Shown one piece after another: positions 63,371-64,000 of a stretch of DNA of 64,000 bases. Position 1 is the stretch's first letter. Each line of letters opens with the position of its first letter. Origin of the DNA: Flavobacterium foetidum (GTDB lineage: Bacteria > Bacteroidota > Bacteroidia > Flavobacteriales > Flavobacteriaceae); contig NZ_SJTF01000007.1 in assembly GCF_004634245.1 (NCBI RefSeq), positions 124,001-188,000 of the forward strand, written 5' to 3'. A program made the position numbers and the translations under genes. Below the pieces are notes generated by a model, which worked only from the letters and a program-made list of their open reading frames with translations, was not told where the DNA came from and did not search any database.

Positions 63371-63391
63371 AATTATCTATACCAAATATTT

Positions 63392-64000
63392 ATGAAAATA
63401 GCTTTACTCTTGCCCCGATCTGTCATTTATCCTTCGATGTCTTTTGATATAATGGACGGTTTTAAATCTTCCCTAAAAAAAATGGGACATGAGGAAAAAC
63501 ACGAAATTGTTACAGCCAGTATAGGACTTGGCGCCGATAATAAAGAAATTTACTCGTGCAGCGAACAATTACTGTTTAATAATACAGATATTATTATAGC
63601 TTACATTAATCCTGATACAGCTGAATTTATACAACCTCTTTTCGAAAGCTCAGGTAAATTACTGATTGTACTGGACAGCGGTTATCATTTTCAAAATTTT
63701 GAGAAAAAAATACCAAACGTTTATTTTATTTCGCTTCAAAATGGTTTATGCTCTCGTTTAATCGTACGAAAAGCCATTGAAGAAGGCCAACATAATTTTG
63801 CGTTTACTTGTTCTTTTTATGATGCCGGTTACCGTCCGCCTTATACTTTTTCGACTGCTATCCAAGATAATGGGGCTTCGATTCATTACAACCATGTCAC
63901 ATCATTAAAAAAAGCTGATTTTAATTTAGGTCCATTAGAAGAATTTTTAGAACAAAATGACAATGTTTCCTTATTGGCTTCTTTCTGTGGTGATATGACT
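63392..64000 (+). CDS. Periplasmic-binding-protein-like protein, partial at window end
   Basis: 203 codons are open to the window edge, beginning MKIALLLPRSVIYPSM. The alternation of strands and helices (FDIMDGFKSSLKK, NTDIIIAYINPDTAEFI, GKLLIVLDSGYHF, NFAFTCSFYDAGYRPPY) fits a type I periplasmic-binding / receptor-ligand-binding fold (Peripla_BP_6-like). The visible N-terminus lacks a signal peptide, so an intracellular role is possible. It follows the three collar genes after a terminator and may be part of the same system. Confidence 0.65.
   Translation, partial: MKIALLLPRSVIYPSMSFDIMDGFKSSLKKMGHEEKHEIVTASIGLGADNKEIYSCSEQLLFNNTDIIIAYINPDTAEFIQPLFESSGKLLIVLDSGYHFQNFEKKIPNVYFISLQNGLCSRLIVRKAIEEGQHNFAFTCSFYDAGYRPPYTFSTAIQDNGASIHYNHVTSLKKADFNLGPLEEFLEQNDNVSLLASFCGDMT

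Noticed and set aside
1..64000. CRISPR arrays, tRNA or rRNA genes
   Set aside because: No regularly spaced direct repeats and no tRNA or rRNA signatures were found by eye.

Overview
The window is AT-rich chromosomal DNA from a member of the Bacteroidota, most likely a Flavobacterium close to F. johnsoniae. Reasons: SusC/SusD pairs, TonB-dependent receptors with CarboxypepD_reg plugs, a class Id-like NrdB, flavobacterial palindromic intergenic repeats and CXX-rich lipoproteins. No rRNA, tRNA or CRISPR array was seen.

Layout. 1-2570 is a decayed accessory edge: a Gfo/Idh/MocA oxidoreductase lies between non-coding stretches that hold an IS6-type transposase fragment and perhaps an efflux-adaptor remnant. 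2573-13501 is housekeeping: mnmE, a tandem universal stress protein, a membrane MutS-like ATPase, a Na+/H+ antiporter, a membrane desaturase and nrdB-nrdA. 13502-14324 is non-coding with a run of DnaA-box-like sequences. 14325-23871 is an iron/extracytosolic flavin electron-transfer locus: ankyrin protein, DUF2271 protein with a TGAS flavinylation motif, PepSY-flavodoxin-reductase fusion, ApbE, TonB receptor and DUF4374 lipoprotein. 24027-25353 is a divergent NmrA-like/HxlR pair.

25404-59022 is a large glycan-utilisation locus whose enzyme set matches stepwise dismantling of complex N-glycans down to the Asn-GlcNAc bond: sialidase-like protein, GH35 galactosidase, GH20 hexosaminidase, two GH92 mannosidases, two GH29 fucosidases, GH3-PA14, GH130 mannosyl-GlcNAc phosphorylase, glycosylasparaginase, an M28 peptidase, a SusC/SusD importer, a sodium:solute symporter, a CBM9-like protein, a GHL10-like lipoprotein and a NagB fused to a PIG-L/LmbE domain. 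A LytS/LytTR two-component pair sits inside it. A shared ~20-bp box lies 66-70 bp upstream of the susC, nagB-fusion and second GH29 start codons, with a weaker match before the GH92 that heads the main operon. This suggests one regulon.

59023-64000 holds MITE-like repeats, an unknown soluble protein, a VOC-family gene destroyed by internal deletion, a long leader, three tandem phage-tail-collar paralogues and the start of a periplasmic-binding-like gene that leaves the window.

Intergenic palindromes occur throughout: the GTCATTTCGA family, a TIR-bearing AACCCGTTGGGTG family and others. Several of them sit exactly at the breaks between segments of the glycan operon.
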